A DNA stretch of 64,000 nucleotides from Heracleum sosnowskyi (GCA_030848705.1 JAUIZM010000012.1:2537001-2601000); one strand, 5' to 3'. Numbered from the stretch's first letter, positions 1 to 12,082 are shown. The notes: a model not told the origin generated them from the letters alone. Program-made: numbers and translations.

Positions 1-57
1 TTGGTATAAGAATGCAAGGTTGATTGGCGTTGAAGAAGCAGGAGTACATCACTGAAA

Positions 58-2047
58 ATGGCCAGTGTTTTAGTCTTTAAAATTCTATTGGTTCTCTTCT
101 GTTTATGTGGATCAGCTGTTGGAAGTAGAGTAAAGTTGTTTGAAGCCAAGAAAAGTTCTTCTGCAGCATCTGATGATGGTGTTTGTAACACCGTGGTGAA
201 TCCTCAAGGATACGTCTGTGAAGAACACACTGTAATACTTCTCGCCTTCTTATGAAATTTAAGGTTTTATTGCAGTTATAATCGCTTTAATCCTTCATAA
301 TAAACTTGGATTTCAGGTGACTACCCAAGATGGTTATATCCTCAGTATGCAGCATATTCCAAATGGACGGTCGGGTGGGAGTACAGGAAGCAAGCCACCA
401 GTCCTACTGCAACATGGGCTCCTGATGGTAAAAAGGGCTGTTTATTTTCCCATGCCATTCAATTTGATGAAATAAATGTTGTTTGATCGAAAATATATTA
501 TGGATGTTGTGGCAGGATGCAATAACATGGTTGCTGAGTCCTCCAGATCAGTCGTTAGCATTACTCTTGGCTGATAATGGTTTTGATGTGTGGCTTACCA
601 GTACCCGTGGAACTAAATATAGCCAGGGACATACTTCTCTCAGTACCAATGACGCTGTTAGCTTTCTTTCTGCAGTCCACCACATAACTAGTTTTGTTGT
701 TTGCTGCTTGAATTGTTTTCAAACGGCTTATACTCTTGTTTACTGTTTGCAGGCTTATTGGAATTGGTCATGGGATGAATTGGTAGCTTATGATCTTCCT
801 GCAACATTTCAGTATGTCAATGATCAAACAGGGCAGAAACTGCATTATGTTGGGCATTCACTGGTAATCTGATGCTGTGCGTTTTTAGGCTTCTGCCGCT
901 CATATTGCATCTCATCAGTTTATAATGGTTATGCAACTATTTGATCCTCCTCAGGGAACATTAACTGCCTTGAGTGCATTTTCGAAAGGACAGCTTGTTA
1001 GCATGCTTCGATCAGCTGCACTTCTTAGCCCGATCGCTTATGTTGGCCAAGTAACCTCCCCACTAGCAACAAATGCTGCTGATGACTTTCTTGCAGAGGT
1101 ATGAACTATTTTCGATCCTTTCTACTCCAGTTTCATTTTAATGAAGTGTAATCAGTCATAATCAATCGTGGTTGATATTTCTATAGGCTTTGAAGTGGTT
1201 AGGCATTAATGAATTCAATCCAAGGGGGTAAGAACCAAGAACCCTTGTTTGCTTTAACATCTTATATTTCCAAGGGTGCATCAAGCCCTAAACTGATACA
1301 ATGTGAAAAAATTTCTTGTAACTCTACAGGGATGCTGTACTCAAGCTTCTTAAGGCTATCTGTGCAAAACCAGGTGTTGACTGCACAGATTTGCTCACAT
1401 CTTTCACAGGTAGTGTGTTTATGCAAATAGTTCACCATACTGATCAGGTCCTCGACTTCATTGTTGTAACTGTTAGAATATAATATATGATCCTGGAAAG
1501 TGCCTTTACTCAACGGTAACTTCTACTGCTGAACATGTACTATGACAACAGGTCAGAATTGCTGTCTGAATTCTTCTGTGGTCGATTTCTTCCTCACACA
1601 CGAGCCTCAACCAACATCGACGAAGAACATGGTTCACGTGGCTCAGAGTAAGTGATCACATCAATTAAAAAACCTTGTTATTGAAATATAATCGACAAAT
1701 TCTAATCCTATGACTACTGGACAGTGATTAGAGACGGAACAATACACATGTACGATTATGGCAATGCTGATGACAACAATCAACACTACGGGCAGCCTAC
1801 TCCACCAGCCTACGACATGTCCAGCATTCCAAATGACCTCCCTCTTTTCTTTGCCAACGGAGGGGCTGATGCACTCTCTGATGTCAACGACGTTCAGCTA
1901 CTGCACGACGACCTTAAAGATCACGATGCAGATAAAATGACTTTTCTGTACCAAGACGATTACGCTCACGCAGATTATGTCATGGCTGTGAATGCTAAAC
2001 AAGTTGTGTATGATCCTCTCATGGCTTTCTTTAGGCTTCATCAGTGA
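58..2047 (+). CDS. Triacylglycerol lipase (plant acid-lipase family, LIP2/MPL1-like), 9 exons
   Basis: Exons: 58-231, 317-427, 516-656, 753-863, 955-1098, 1187-1227, 1330-1409, 1552-1647, 1725-2047; all introns are GT-AG and phase closes to 406 residues. The product has an N-terminal signal peptide (hydrophobic residues about 6-22), so it should enter the secretory pathway. The alpha/beta-hydrolase lipase fold is clear: nucleophile elbow GHSLG (Ser178, split by intron 4), a likely catalytic Asp near residue 348 (GGADALSD) and His381 in YAHADYV. The segment around YWNWSWDELVAYDLPA is typical of gastric/lysosomal-type acid lipases and Arabidopsis MPL1 (Myzus persicae-induced lipase). Family members hydrolyse ester bonds of neutral lipids; the true substrate is not readable from sequence. 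The first ATG was chosen because it directly precedes the signal peptide. The model is complete and undamaged. Family assignment is firm; orthology to a particular lipase is not. Confidence 0.92.
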
Positions 2048-2677
2048 TTACATAAACTGAAACACATTGTATACAATTTTCTTTCATGCACAAATTATTG
2101 TAAACAAATTTTCCACATTAATTGAAAAAATTTCTTTTGAGAACTCTGGCTCCAGATAATCTAGTAAAGCAAGTTGTTGAATCATATGATTCTACACTTT
2201 CTTTTAGAGCTTCCTAGAGAGACAAAAAGCAAGTTTGTTATTTCAATATATGAATTTTAATTTGTCAACCTATATATGCTCCATTTGTTTAATTATTATT
2301 ATTATTATTATTTTATTTATTTTTTGTCAAAAGGAAACTTTTCCATCGATAAATAGTATCAAAGATAGGAGTAACAGAGTTTCCTTCATTCAAAAAAGTA
2401 TATCAGCTAGCCCAAAAGTAAGCAAGTACCTATGGGAAAAAACTCAAGGAGGAAAAAGAGTGCCCTACATCGTTTACAAAAGACTAAAAAAGACTATTAT
2501 AACAGCCTTGCCTTTGGTTTTGCTCTATACATTTGTGCTCCTTTACTATATCGAACATTACAAGTATCCTGAAATTAAGATAAATAAATGAAAAGAACAT
2601 AAGTGCATAAATACTACAAAAAAATATAACTTTATTTTTTTAAAAATATACCATTTTGCAATCAAATGCTATTGATA
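2048..2677. other. 3' flank of the lipase gene and AT-rich spacer
   Basis: The lipase 3' UTR probably ends in the first 100 or so bases, which are AT-rich with no single clear poly(A) signal. A short ATT microsatellite lies near 2294-2318. An open frame of 118 codons (2235-2591) has a low-complexity isoleucine run and no recognisable domain; I do not count it as a gene. Nothing else is supported here. Confidence 0.5.
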
Positions 2678-2890
2678 TCTATACTATATTATTAAAGCCG
2701 AAACATTAAAATTTTTGGTTTTCGGTCATTTATTCTATTTAATAAATAATAAAATAATATAAAAATAGTAACTACATGATTGTCTTTTATAATTAAAACA
2801 CTTTTTCCTAAAAAATATAGTCATTTTCTAACAATATCACGGGTAGTTTCGATTTGTCCTTATTATTAATATTATTTTAATAAATACTAA
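2678..2890 (+). mobile_element. Helitron 5'-end fragment
   Basis: The segment opens with TCTATACTATATTATTAAAG directly after an A. The same opening starts the complete Helitron at 23589. The following bases (CCGAAACATTAAAA, then a stretch around AATATCACGGG near 2835-2846) also recur in the Helitron cluster at 22.3-23.6 kb. I could not find a matching 3' hairpin plus CTRR terminus before the PDI gene, so this is a truncated or decayed copy and its right edge is uncertain. Confidence 0.5.
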
Positions 2891-3159
2891 AATAATATTA
2901 ATAATGCCCCATTTATCTTCTTCAGCCCTTTATTAATTTTTTTATATATTTCAATTAATATTTAAGTTTCTCATTTTATAATTTATTATATTTAATTTTA
3001 TTCTTTATTTAATATTTTTCGTTTCTATTAACTTTTTTAGTTTGTCAATTTTAAATCAATGCGGGTTATATGCTAATATACAATTAAAAGTAACTTTAAT
3101 AATAAATAGATTACAATTGGTTACAAACCATATTTTTAGTAATTTTCTATTCAATATCA

Positions 3160-3193
3160 ACACGTGTAAAACTCCTATTGGCCAATACACGTG
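3160..3193 (+). promoter_or_regulatory. Paired ACACGTGT boxes flanking a CCAAT palindrome upstream of the PDI gene
   Basis: Two CACGTG cores (3161-3166 and 3188-3193) flank ATTGGCCAAT (3177-3186), about 120-150 bases upstream of the PDI start codon. CACGTG is bound by plant bZIP factors and CCAAT by NF-Y. That pairing is known from ER-stress promoters, where bZIP28 acts with NF-Y. A role in unfolded-protein induction of this ER foldase is an inference from motif content and position; the spacing does not match the classic CCAAT-N9/10-CACG element exactly. Confidence 0.4.
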
Positions 3194-3313
3194 TCTCGTT
3201 TAAGTAAATAAACAGCGCAGGGGTTTTGCAGTTTCCAGTTTTCAGTTAATCCAGTTCACCGGGTCGGAAAAAAACATAATCAACTCACTGAGTTAAATCG
3301 CCGACAAGAAACA

Positions 3314-6300
3314 ATGTACACTTCATCTTCTTCAGTTACATTATTAACCTTAATATTATTGTCTGTTTATAGCACAAGTACCAATGCATTGTACGGATCA
3401 TCTTCACCTGTGCTTCAACTATCTCCCAACAATTTTAAGTCTAAGGTAACTACTTCTACTTCTACTACAATGTATACATACAAAATATGTGTATCTATAG
3501 ATATTTGTATTCAGTTTATTTGATGAATATTCTGTTTTGTGATGCTTGATTATCTTATGATCTGATTTATATTGTTATAACTTAGTATTAATTTGTTAAT
3601 GATTATAGTTTGTGAATTTTGTATGTTAATTTATTTGTGTTTCGAATTTAGTAGCATTGGTTAAGTTAGGTTTAGTAATTGAGGTACACAGTTCAAATTG
3701 GTCTAGAACATAGTGTCATTGTCATGTATTGTGTTTGTTTAATGTATGTTTGTGTTATGTTTCCCACCAATTCGAAAAAGAATGCTAAATTCTTTTTTTA
3801 AAAGAATGCTGAATTCATAAGTGCCGATTTAAGTTAGAGCTCTAAGACTGTATCCGGCCAATTCGGAAAGGAATGCTGAATTCATCTTTATAGTTTATAC
3901 TCGTTTTTTTCACAAAACTCGTTGTAGAAACATTTCACTCTCATTTTTCCCAACCTTACCTCTTACTTTTTTCCTTTCCACCTTTAGTTTTGTTCACGGT
4001 TTTTTGTTTCATTTTTTCCAACCAAATGGAGCATAAGGATCAATAATATAGGACTGAATCTAGGCTCACAAGTATAGGAACATTTTATTTTAGAGTAAAG
4101 GTCAATTACATGATTTTAAATACTCACACACGCATGCCTCCACATAGGCTCGGATGCTTAACCCTTTTAGAACCAAGAAAAGAGGTGTATCCACTAGCTA
4201 CAAGGCTAAGGATGAATATCTCTAAAGAGACAAATTCTTAAAAACTGAACCCGCAATTTCTCTTTCTAATCTATTGCAATAAATTTTATTAATAAATTAA
4301 AATACCATTTTATATGCAGATAATTTTATTCATAAATAAGACTTTTTATCTAAAAAATAATTTTATTAATTCTTTTGTATGCATCAGTCGATATGTTTTT
4401 TTACTAACATCTCTCTATTTGCAAATGGTTGCAGGTGTTAAATTCAAATGGCGTAGTATTAGTAGAATTCTTTGCACCTTGGTGTGGTCATTGTAAAGCT
4501 TTGACACCCATTTGGGAAAAGGCTGCGACCGTCTTGAAAGGTGTTGCAACTGTTGCAGCTCTTGATGCTGATGCTCACAAGTCACTTGCTCAGGTTTGAT
4601 ATGACTGGATGAATATTCTTGTAAATAAATTATCTGAATAATTTAAAGGTTTCATGAATTCATTATCTGAATTTTCATCTCTGAAACCTATACAGAATTG
4701 CAAATTTTGAGAACTTTTTAATAAGTAGTATTGAAATATTAGCATGACCCCTATACCAATATCACGGCGTTGCAAACTGTAGCATGCACTGTCATTTTCT
4801 TTGTGTCGTGCCTTTAACGCATATTTGGATCATAGTCTTTAACACATTTCCTAATTTATATATTTTTAATAAGCTTCAGTTTATCTCTTCTTGTATCTGT
4901 TCTTGTTATTTTAGACTACTTTGCTAATCTAATCTTCTCTCTTTATCTGCTTCAGGAGTATGGTATCCAAGGATTTCCAACAATTAAGGTGTTTCTACCT
5001 GGAAAACCTCCAGTAGATTACCAAGGTGCTAGGGATGCTAAATCAATTGCTAATTTTGCATCTAAACAGGTTTTCACTTTTGCTCTGAGTAAAATATGCT
5101 TTTTTGTGCTTCATTCTTTCCTTCTTCTGTTGCATAAAGTTGATAAATGAGACACTTAAACGGGCTACTAGACTAGGATGGAGTGTCCACTTGGCGTGTA
5201 ATTTTTGTACTTTGTCAATCCCAATACGGGCAATAATCCAGATTCCAATTTTTTATACTGTAAATGATATTTCCAAAATCTAAACCCATGTCCAAGTATG
5301 AGATCTGGACTATTACGTGGAGGTATAGTGTAGTTAGGGCCGGCAATTTCGGGTTACGGGTCGGGTTCGGGTCGGGTTGACAGACTCGGGTCATAAATTT
5401 GACCCAACCCGAACCCGACCCGAAATTTTAATGGGTCAGAATACTCAACCCGAACCCAACCCGAAAATTTATGAGTAACCCGAACCCAACCCGAAATAAT
5501 AATTATTTATTTAATAAATATAAATTATATATTATAAATAATAAATAAATTATATTTTGATAATATAAATTAATTTTAATATTATTTAATTAGAATATAT
5601 ATTAATTTAAATAATAAATAATAAAAAATTAATATAAATTATAGGTATTTTCAGAATATATTTAATTTTATATTATATAAATATTATTTCGGGTAATTTC
5701 GGGTAAGTTTCGGGTAACCCGAAATTAACCCGAAAATGACCCGAATTTTTTGGGTCAGTTTTGGGTCAACCCGAAATCAACCCGAACCCGAAAAACTCCA
5801 ACCCGAATTCGTACTCTTCGGGTCGAATTCGTGTCGGGTTGTCGGGTCGTGTCTGATTTTGCCACCCCTAAGTGTAGTGTACATCTAACATACTAAAATG
5901 AATTTGTCTGTAGTGGGTGAGGATAGTTGCCTTTTTCAATACAATTTTTTTTTTTTGTAATTGTTGGAAAATATGCTACTCCTTTGGATGTTCTTCTTTT
6001 TAATCCCCCAGAGATCTAAATGTGCTAATGTAACTTTGACATCTCAGAACTGCATTTTAAATGCTGTATGTAAGGTCGATGCATCATTTAGTTAAAATTT
6101 TCTTACTCGTGCATATGAATCTTTTGCAAGATGACTGGAAATTGGAGGTGTTAATCCCTGTATCTTCCACATGCTAAGAGAGAGGCTGAGAGATCTACTG
6201 TCCTGTTTACGTTTCTACTGTAACTAAAATTAATATTGCTGTACATTGTACAAAATTTAACTAATTAATATAATGTGTGATGGTCGACGCTGTATGTTTT

Positions 6301-9159
6301 TGCACAGGTCAAGATACTTTTGAAGGAGCGGTTAGACGGAAAAGAAACAGGGAAATCAAGAGACAAATCAAGTGAGAAATCAGCACCTAGTGCATCAGTA
6401 GAATTAAATTCCATCAATTTTGATAAATTGGTGCTTAAAAGTAAAGATCTTTGGGTTGTGGAGTTCTTTGCACCATGGTAAGTAACAATTCTTTGTGATA
6501 TTATGGTTGGGTCTACCATAAATTGTTTGCAGTCATTTCTGTAACTGTGAAGAAAGATGTACCTTCACGTGAACCAATTTAGCTGAAATGATTCCTATTG
6601 TATATATTAAAAAGTCATATAATATGGTATTTTCTAGAACACAATCTGTTGATGCTATTTGTATAACGAGTTAATGACTATGGCACTAATATGCATTTTT
6701 GGAGGGCTCAAGGGTTCCCAGACTTCTATATTAATGAAGCAAAAGCTAAATCAAGTGGGATAAAATAGAATTACAAACCAAGTAATACAAGAACCTGAAT
6801 AAAAGAAGCCGGAAAGGTAACATGGACTTGTGTAATTTACTAAATTGACAATTTGCCTAAACTGCAGCTGCAATTTCACGAACACTTAAGTTTAAAAGGG
6901 ATAGCTTGTGTAAACATTACAAAGTGGAATTAGATTGAAATTATCTATAGTGTCGCATTTATATTATGAAAATTACTCAAGATTCCTGGGCTCTCAACAT
7001 GAATCACAATAGTTCAGGAATAGTACAAGTCCATAATTTACCAGTTTATTACATTATTGACACGGTACTTCACAAATCATTCCCCTTTTAGAAGGTCTTT
7101 TATATTTAGTTTATTTACTTACATATTAGTCTACACGTGTAGTCAGTATCCAACCAAATTAAATGTCACTATGGTGCTTAATTGTTTTTCAGAAAATCTC
7201 TTTGGTAATATGTATTTCTCTGTTTCCAGGTGTGGACACTGTAAGAAGCTTGCTCCAGAGTGGAAGAAGGCTTCAAATAATTTGAAGGGCAAGGTGAAGC
7301 TGGGCCATGTCGATTGTGAAGCTGATAAGGTATTAGATGGTTACCATGTTGCTTTGTTGTATTTACTCAGCAATTTGCTCGATTGATATGGAGCATGTAT
7401 TCATTCTATTTTGGGTTTCTGCTACTTATTGTTGTTGTGTGCAAATTTTATACGTGTTCACCTCTTATCACATCTTTTTTATGCTATTTTTATGCTTAAA
7501 CCTAAATTTTATGGAACACCAATTCGCATTTTGAGATAGTGTGTTTGATTTTTAACTTTATGCAACATGCTTCTAATGGGTTGGAGTTACCAGTCTCTCA
7601 TGAGCAGGTTCAATGTAGAAGGTTTCCCCACTATTTTGGTATTTGGTGCAGACAAAGAAAGACCCTCCAGATATGAAGGAGCAAGATCTGCCTCCGCAAT
7701 TGAATCATTTGCTCTTGAGCAGCTGGAAATAAATATGCTACCTCCTGAAGTGACTGAGTTAACTAGCCAAGTAAGCTTTTCCAAAACTATGTACTGCAAC
7801 TGATAAGTACTGAAATGTATATGTATATATGAAGTACTTGAAGTGTCAACTATCCAAGTATTACACTATTTCTTTCTGATCGCTCCATGCAGGACGTAAT
7901 GGAAGAGAAGTGTGGTTCAGCTGCCATTTCTTTTGTTGCCTTCCTCCCTGACATCTTGGACTCCAAGGCCGAGGGAAGGAATAAATATCTAGAGCTGTTG
8001 TTATCAGTTGCTGAGAAATTCAAAACGAAACCTTACAGGCAAGAACACCTTTTATCTGGAACTAGAGTTATATATTTTCCTCTTCTGATAAGTGTCTCGA
8101 TTCTAGTGCTGTAGTTGAGCCGAGCTGAGCGCAAATAGAATTGATCTCGAGCTCGAGTCATCATAAAAATTATAGAGTTAGGGCTCGAGTATGGTCCGAA
8201 CTTAAACATAGTGTTCGAGTTTGGCTTTCAAAATTTATAATATATTTTGTTCAAGCTCGGTTCTATATATTATATGCTGTTGGCATTTTTAAGTATTTTA
8301 TTAGCTAAGCTGGGGATGTAAATCAGCTTGTTATTACTGTGCGTGGAGTGTGGATGGATATTTAGACATGTTTGGTGCTACAAAAACTCATTTATGTGTT
8401 CGTATTCCACGGCCTGAATAGGTTCCTGAGCATTTTTGCGAACTTGTATTCAAGTAACTGACAGACTCTGTCAGACAGAGCCTAAACAAAATAAACTTTT
8501 TCTTGTTCGGTTTGTGTATAGTTATACCTAGAAAAATGGACCAGAGTGGTGCTCATTTATTGAATTTTAAAAAAAAACAAACAATACTCTGCTCCTTTGC
8601 AGCCCTTCCTAATTCTCATTTTCTAAGAATTGGATAAGATCAGATCAGCATCATAAACCTCTGGTGACTGAAACATGAGAGTTGGAATAATCATTTGTGT
8701 TCTCTAATGCTTGGGTTAATTTTAATTGAGAATTGTATCCACTGCAGCTATGTCTGGGCAGCAGCAGGGAAACAACCGGAGCTTGAGAAGCAGGTAGGTG
8801 TTGGTGGTTATGGATATCCAGCTTTGGTGGCCCTGAATTTAAAGAAAGGAGCTTATGCACCACTACGTAGTGCTTTTGAGCGTGAGCAGATAATGTAAGC
8901 ATGACTTGCTGTTTATTTAAATTCATTATTTTTTTTAACTTGAATGAATTGTAAAGATATTTTGCTTTATCTGGGTTGCAGAGATTTTATCAGAGAAGCC
9001 GGCCTAGGAGGAAAGGGTAATCTGGCTCTTGTAACAACCCCTGAAATTGTAAAGACTGAACCATGGGATGGAAAGGATGGACAATTTCTCGAGGAAGACG
9101 AATTCTCCCTTGAAGAACTAATGGGTGAAGATAGCAAGGAGAGCAAGGATGAGTTGTAA
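3314..9159 (+). CDS. PDIL2-3: Protein disulfide isomerase, PDIL2-2/2-3 (P5/PDIA6) type, 9 exons
   Basis: Exons: 3314-3445, 4435-4593, 4956-5069, 6308-6477, 7230-7329, 7594-7770, 7893-8038, 8748-8894, 8982-9159, giving 440 residues, the length I recall for Arabidopsis PDIL2-2/2-3. The order is signal peptide (about 1-25), thioredoxin domain a with active site WCGHC (Cys61/Cys64), a charged linker, a second thioredoxin domain with WCGHC (Cys193/Cys196, split by intron 4), a redox-inactive thioredoxin-like domain, an acidic tail, and the C-terminal ER-retention signal KDEL. It should form, break and rearrange disulfides in proteins folding in the ER lumen. Intron 7 (8039-8747) uses a GC donor (CAG|GCAAG) and an ordinary AG acceptor; the other introns are GT-AG. 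Intron 3 carries a hAT MITE. The choice between 2-2 and 2-3 is from memory and not certain. Confidence 0.93.
5335..5870. mobile_element. hAT-type MITE in PDI intron 3
   Basis: A 536-bp element with imperfect inverted ends (TAGGGCCGGCAATTTCGGGT at the left, complement of TTGCCACCCCTA at the right) is rich in CGGGTCGGGTT and its complement ACCCGACCCG near the ends, with an AT-rich core. It is flanked by a perfect 8-bp duplication AGTGTAGT (5327-5334 and 5871-5878), the target size of hAT transposases. There is no coding capacity, so it is non-autonomous. It sits wholly within the intron and leaves both splice sites untouched. Confidence 0.85.
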
Positions 9160-9562
9160 ACTTTCAACCACACCAACATTAGAGTAAAATTAATCGGAAC
9201 CTTCACATGAAATATTTTTGATCTTAACAGCATGTACCTGTAACTTATAATTTACTCGATAGATTTTAAATAATATACAATTAACTCTATTCATCAAACT
9301 ATCGCAGCTGCATCATTCGTTAGGTTTGTACTGGAGCCTCCCATATATGTCAATCTTCTCCATTTTTTCTTACTTGTCGAGCATCCAAAATTATAGTTCG
9401 ACAGCTGTGTTGTTCATTTGTAAACATGCTTTTCGCCTTTAACGTTTTCCAAACACTTGTGCTGTATCTGTAAGTTTGCCATTTGGTTCTAACAACTATT
9501 TCCAACCGGTGCTTATCAGAAGTTCAACTCTTCTGTTATGGTAAAAGTCGAACCAGTCTTAT
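9160..9562. other. 3' flank of the PDI gene
   Basis: This holds the PDI 3' UTR and spacer. I see no second gene, structured RNA or terminal repeats. Confidence 0.5.
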
Positions 9563-9986
9563 GGGCATGTTTGACAACGGGTTTATAAGCCGATTTATTT
9601 ATGGTTTATAAACCCGTAAAAGCTTATGGGGGTGTTTGACAACCCAACTAATGACCTCAACTTATAACTTATATGTTGATAAGTTGAATGTTAAATTGTT
9701 AATAATGGGGTACATTTTCCTGAATTTATTGACTTATTACTTAATTTTTTTGTTTTTTAATACTTTATATTTTTTACCTATGTGTTTTTAAATGTTTTTT
9801 TAATTTAAAATGCAAGTGTTGAAATCATTGTATTTAATAATTATTTTTTCAAATTTAATTTGGCAAACTCTTAACTAATTATAAGTAACTTTATCCAAAC
9901 ACTCGTGTAAATTATAAGAATTCATCAACTTATCACTTATACGACACTTACTCATTTTAAGCTATAAATCAACTTCTCAAACACGC
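9563..9986. mobile_element. MITE, GGGCATGTTTGACAAC family, copy 1
   Basis: The segment begins GGGCATGTTTGACAAC and ends in AACTTCTCAAACACGC, which read inward as diverged inverted ends (GCATGTTTG versus GCGTGTTTG). It contains a core with TTATATGTTGATAAGTTGAATG and AAAATGCAAGTGTTGAAATC that recurs closely about 1.05 kb downstream. This style of 'large number of genomes' MITE is usually assigned to hAT. I could not fix a target-site duplication, so edges are approximate. Confidence 0.6.
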
Positions 9987-10180
9987 ACTGTATCCTCAAT
10001 ATGGTCAATATTGTTGGTCCCAATTGACAAAAGCTAGCCGGGTTCTTTTATTCTTGTTTGTTGAACCAAAAGGTTCAAACTCTGCTAAAAAACATTGACT
10101 AATCAGTTCTTGACTTCTTGATCAGTACTCCCAAGCTTTTACACTAGTATTCTTTGACCTTTTCCTCATTTTAAGGTTTA

Positions 10181-10428
10181 CTCCCTCCGTTCCCCTCATT
10201 TTTTTACAGTTTTTTTTACTATTTCACGCGTATTTTAAGGCTCGTATAAAGTATAGTTCCACAACTTATTTTTAAAATTTTCTTTTTTTGAATAAAAATT
10301 CAAACATTAAATTTTTATTCAAAAGAAAAAAAAAATTAAAATAATATATAAACTATACTTTATAGAAGCCTTAAAATACGTGTCGAGCCCCCGTCCTCCA
10401 ATTTAAAGAACCTAGGGGACAGTGGGAG
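10181..10428. mobile_element. Stowaway (Tc1/Mariner) MITE
   Basis: A 248-bp element with terminal inverted repeats beginning CTCCCTCCGTTCCCCTC and ending GGGGACAGTGGGAG sits between TA dinucleotides (10179-10180 and 10429-10430). CTCCCTCCGT termini with a TA target are diagnostic of Stowaway. The interior is a long imperfect palindrome with TTTTTATTCAAA-like AT-rich arms and no coding capacity. Confidence 0.85.
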
Positions 10429-10632
10429 TATATTTTAAAAGAAGTGGATTATTCTGACAACATATCAAGTTTTTTTTTTTTTTTTTTTTAAATATTGAAA
10501 GTTGAATATGGGACAATATAGAATTTGATTATAGGGGTCAGATAAGTATTTAATTTTTAATTTTGCATTTTAACACTTAAGTGCCCATAAAAGACTGGCA
10601 TTTTGAAGTAAACACTACTGGAAACACACTTA

Positions 10633-11031
10633 GGGCATGTTTGGGTTTCTTGACTTATACATTATAAGTTAATAAGAGTTTATGGAGATGTTTGTCAACC
10701 AACTTATGACATCCACTTATAATTTATATGTTGATAAGTTGAATGTATATTTTGTTGAACTTATTGACTTATTACTTGATTTTTTTATTTTTTAATACTT
10801 TATATTTTTACCTTTGAGTTTTTAAATATTTTTTTAATTTAAAATGCAGGTGTTGAAATCATTGTATTTAATAATTATTTTTTCAAATTTAATTTAGCAA
10901 ACTCTTAACTAAATTATAAGTAAATTTATCTAAACACCCGTATAACTTATAAGAATTTATCAACTTATCACTTACATGACACTTATTCATTTTAAGGTAT
11001 AAGTCAATTTTTTTTGTGATATCCAACACGC
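10633..11031. mobile_element. MITE, GGGCATGTTTG family, copy 2
   Basis: This is a second copy of the element at 9563-9986: the same GGGCATGTTTG start, the same TTATATGTTGATAAGTTGAATG core, the same GTGTTGAAATCATTGTATTT block, and an end reading CCAACACGC. It is diverged by substitutions and small indels, so the two are separate insertions or an old local duplication. No clear target duplication was found. Confidence 0.6.
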
Positions 11032-11435
11032 AATTAATAACAGAAACACTCATAAATTAAAATGCATCAGTAAGTCAGAATTATACTAATATTGGTATAA
11101 CGCAGAACACAATACGTCTCCATTAAAAGTAAAACCTTAACTAAATTACAAAACAATATTGGTATGGTTAAGTTCGATGATCTGAACAATCGTGATTAGA
11201 CCCGATAATTTAATACACAATACGAAAATTGATTTGTACTACGATAACAGATAATCCCTAACTCATTTCTTGTGCAACATATTTACACAACGATAAATCA
11301 ACTTGTGAAGAAGAACATATGAAAATTTTGAATCCACAACAAAATCTACCTTGAGTAATGTTCTAAATGAAAGATATGGAAACATCTCATGTAGTAGCAA
11401 ATTTTCTTATTTTTGAACAAAAATAGAAGATTATT
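11032..11435. other. Spacer and 3' flank of the gene at 11436
   Basis: AT-rich spacer that should hold the 3' UTR of the minus-strand gene beginning at 11987. No other feature was seen. Confidence 0.45.
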
Positions 11436-11987
11436 TCATATACCCCAAACATTCCAAATCCTACCTCCAAGAAAACTCACAATCTTCTTCACAGATGATT
11501 CCTTCTCCAAATTCCCAACTTCTTCACCTTGAAAAGTCAATTCTGCCTGGTTTGACTCCTTCAAAATACCCTTCTCCTCACTCTCTCCAGGGCTAATATT
11601 GTAATTTCCCCTCCTCTTTCCTTTCTTGTTCTTCAAACCATTACTACTACTACCACCACCTTTCTTCTTCAATAGCCCATCTTCATAAGCATCAATGATC
11701 TCATGTATAACCTCGCGGTTCGGAGAATTATTCCAACGTACCCAATAACTCATATAACATCCGAAGCAACTACACTCGAACTCCGGTGCATGATCAAGAA
11801 CCTTAGTTTTAGCTCTTGTCTTATGATGGCCATTTAAATTATTTAAGTTTGCCGAACACGAAATTAAATACGCTAGAACTTGTCGATCTTCGGGCGATAA
11901 CGCAACCGTAAGCGTAAGAATCGTTGCGGGAAGTAACGATAAATGATCGGAGATAGGAGGGGTAGAAGGGTAGATTTTTTTCTTCAT
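11436..11987 (-). CDS. Uncharacterised plant protein with CxCFxCYxSYWxRW motif, single exon
   Basis: One uninterrupted frame of 183 codons. The N-terminal half contains a leucine-rich stretch (residues about 15-50, LSPEDRQVLAYLISCS) and then a conserved-looking block (residues about 70-100) with CSCFGCYMSYWVRW followed by SPNREVIHEIIDAYED. I recall this Cys/Trp block in a family of unannotated angiosperm proteins but know no activity for it. The C-terminal half is low-complexity, charged (Lys/Glu/Ser), probably disordered, and ends in a short hydrophobic segment (IVSFLGG). No signal peptide or clear membrane helix is visible. The closely spaced Cys residues could bind metal; that is a guess. 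A good TATA box lies about 96 bases upstream of the start codon, which supports a real intronless gene. Translation starts at the first in-frame ATG. Confidence 0.8.
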   Translation of the reverse strand: MKKKIYPSTPPISDHLSLLPATILTLTVALSPEDRQVLAYLISCSANLNNLNGHHKTRAKTKVLDHAPEFECSCFGCYMSYWVRWNNSPNREVIHEIIDAYEDGLLKKKGGGSSSNGLKNKKGKRRGNYNISPGESEEKGILKESNQAELTFQGEEVGNLEKESSVKKIVSFLGGRIWNVWGI

Positions 11988-12082
11988 GGTGGTTTGAAAT
12001 ATTCTTGAAGCTCAAGTTTCTTGGCTTTGAAGGAGTCTTGGCTTAAAGGCTTTGTTTATTAAAATGATTCTTTGGGTTTGGT

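Noticed and set aside
2235..2591. 118-codon open frame downstream of the lipase gene
   Set aside because: Begins in a low-complexity ATT run, has no domain, no promoter context and no splice-compatible neighbours. Both strands were read for reverse-transcriptase motifs and none was found.
8110..8265. CTCGAG/GAGCTC-rich stretch in PDI intron 7 as a possible MITE
   Set aside because: Some self-complementarity (GATCTCGAGCTCGAGTC), but I could not find paired ends or a target duplication.
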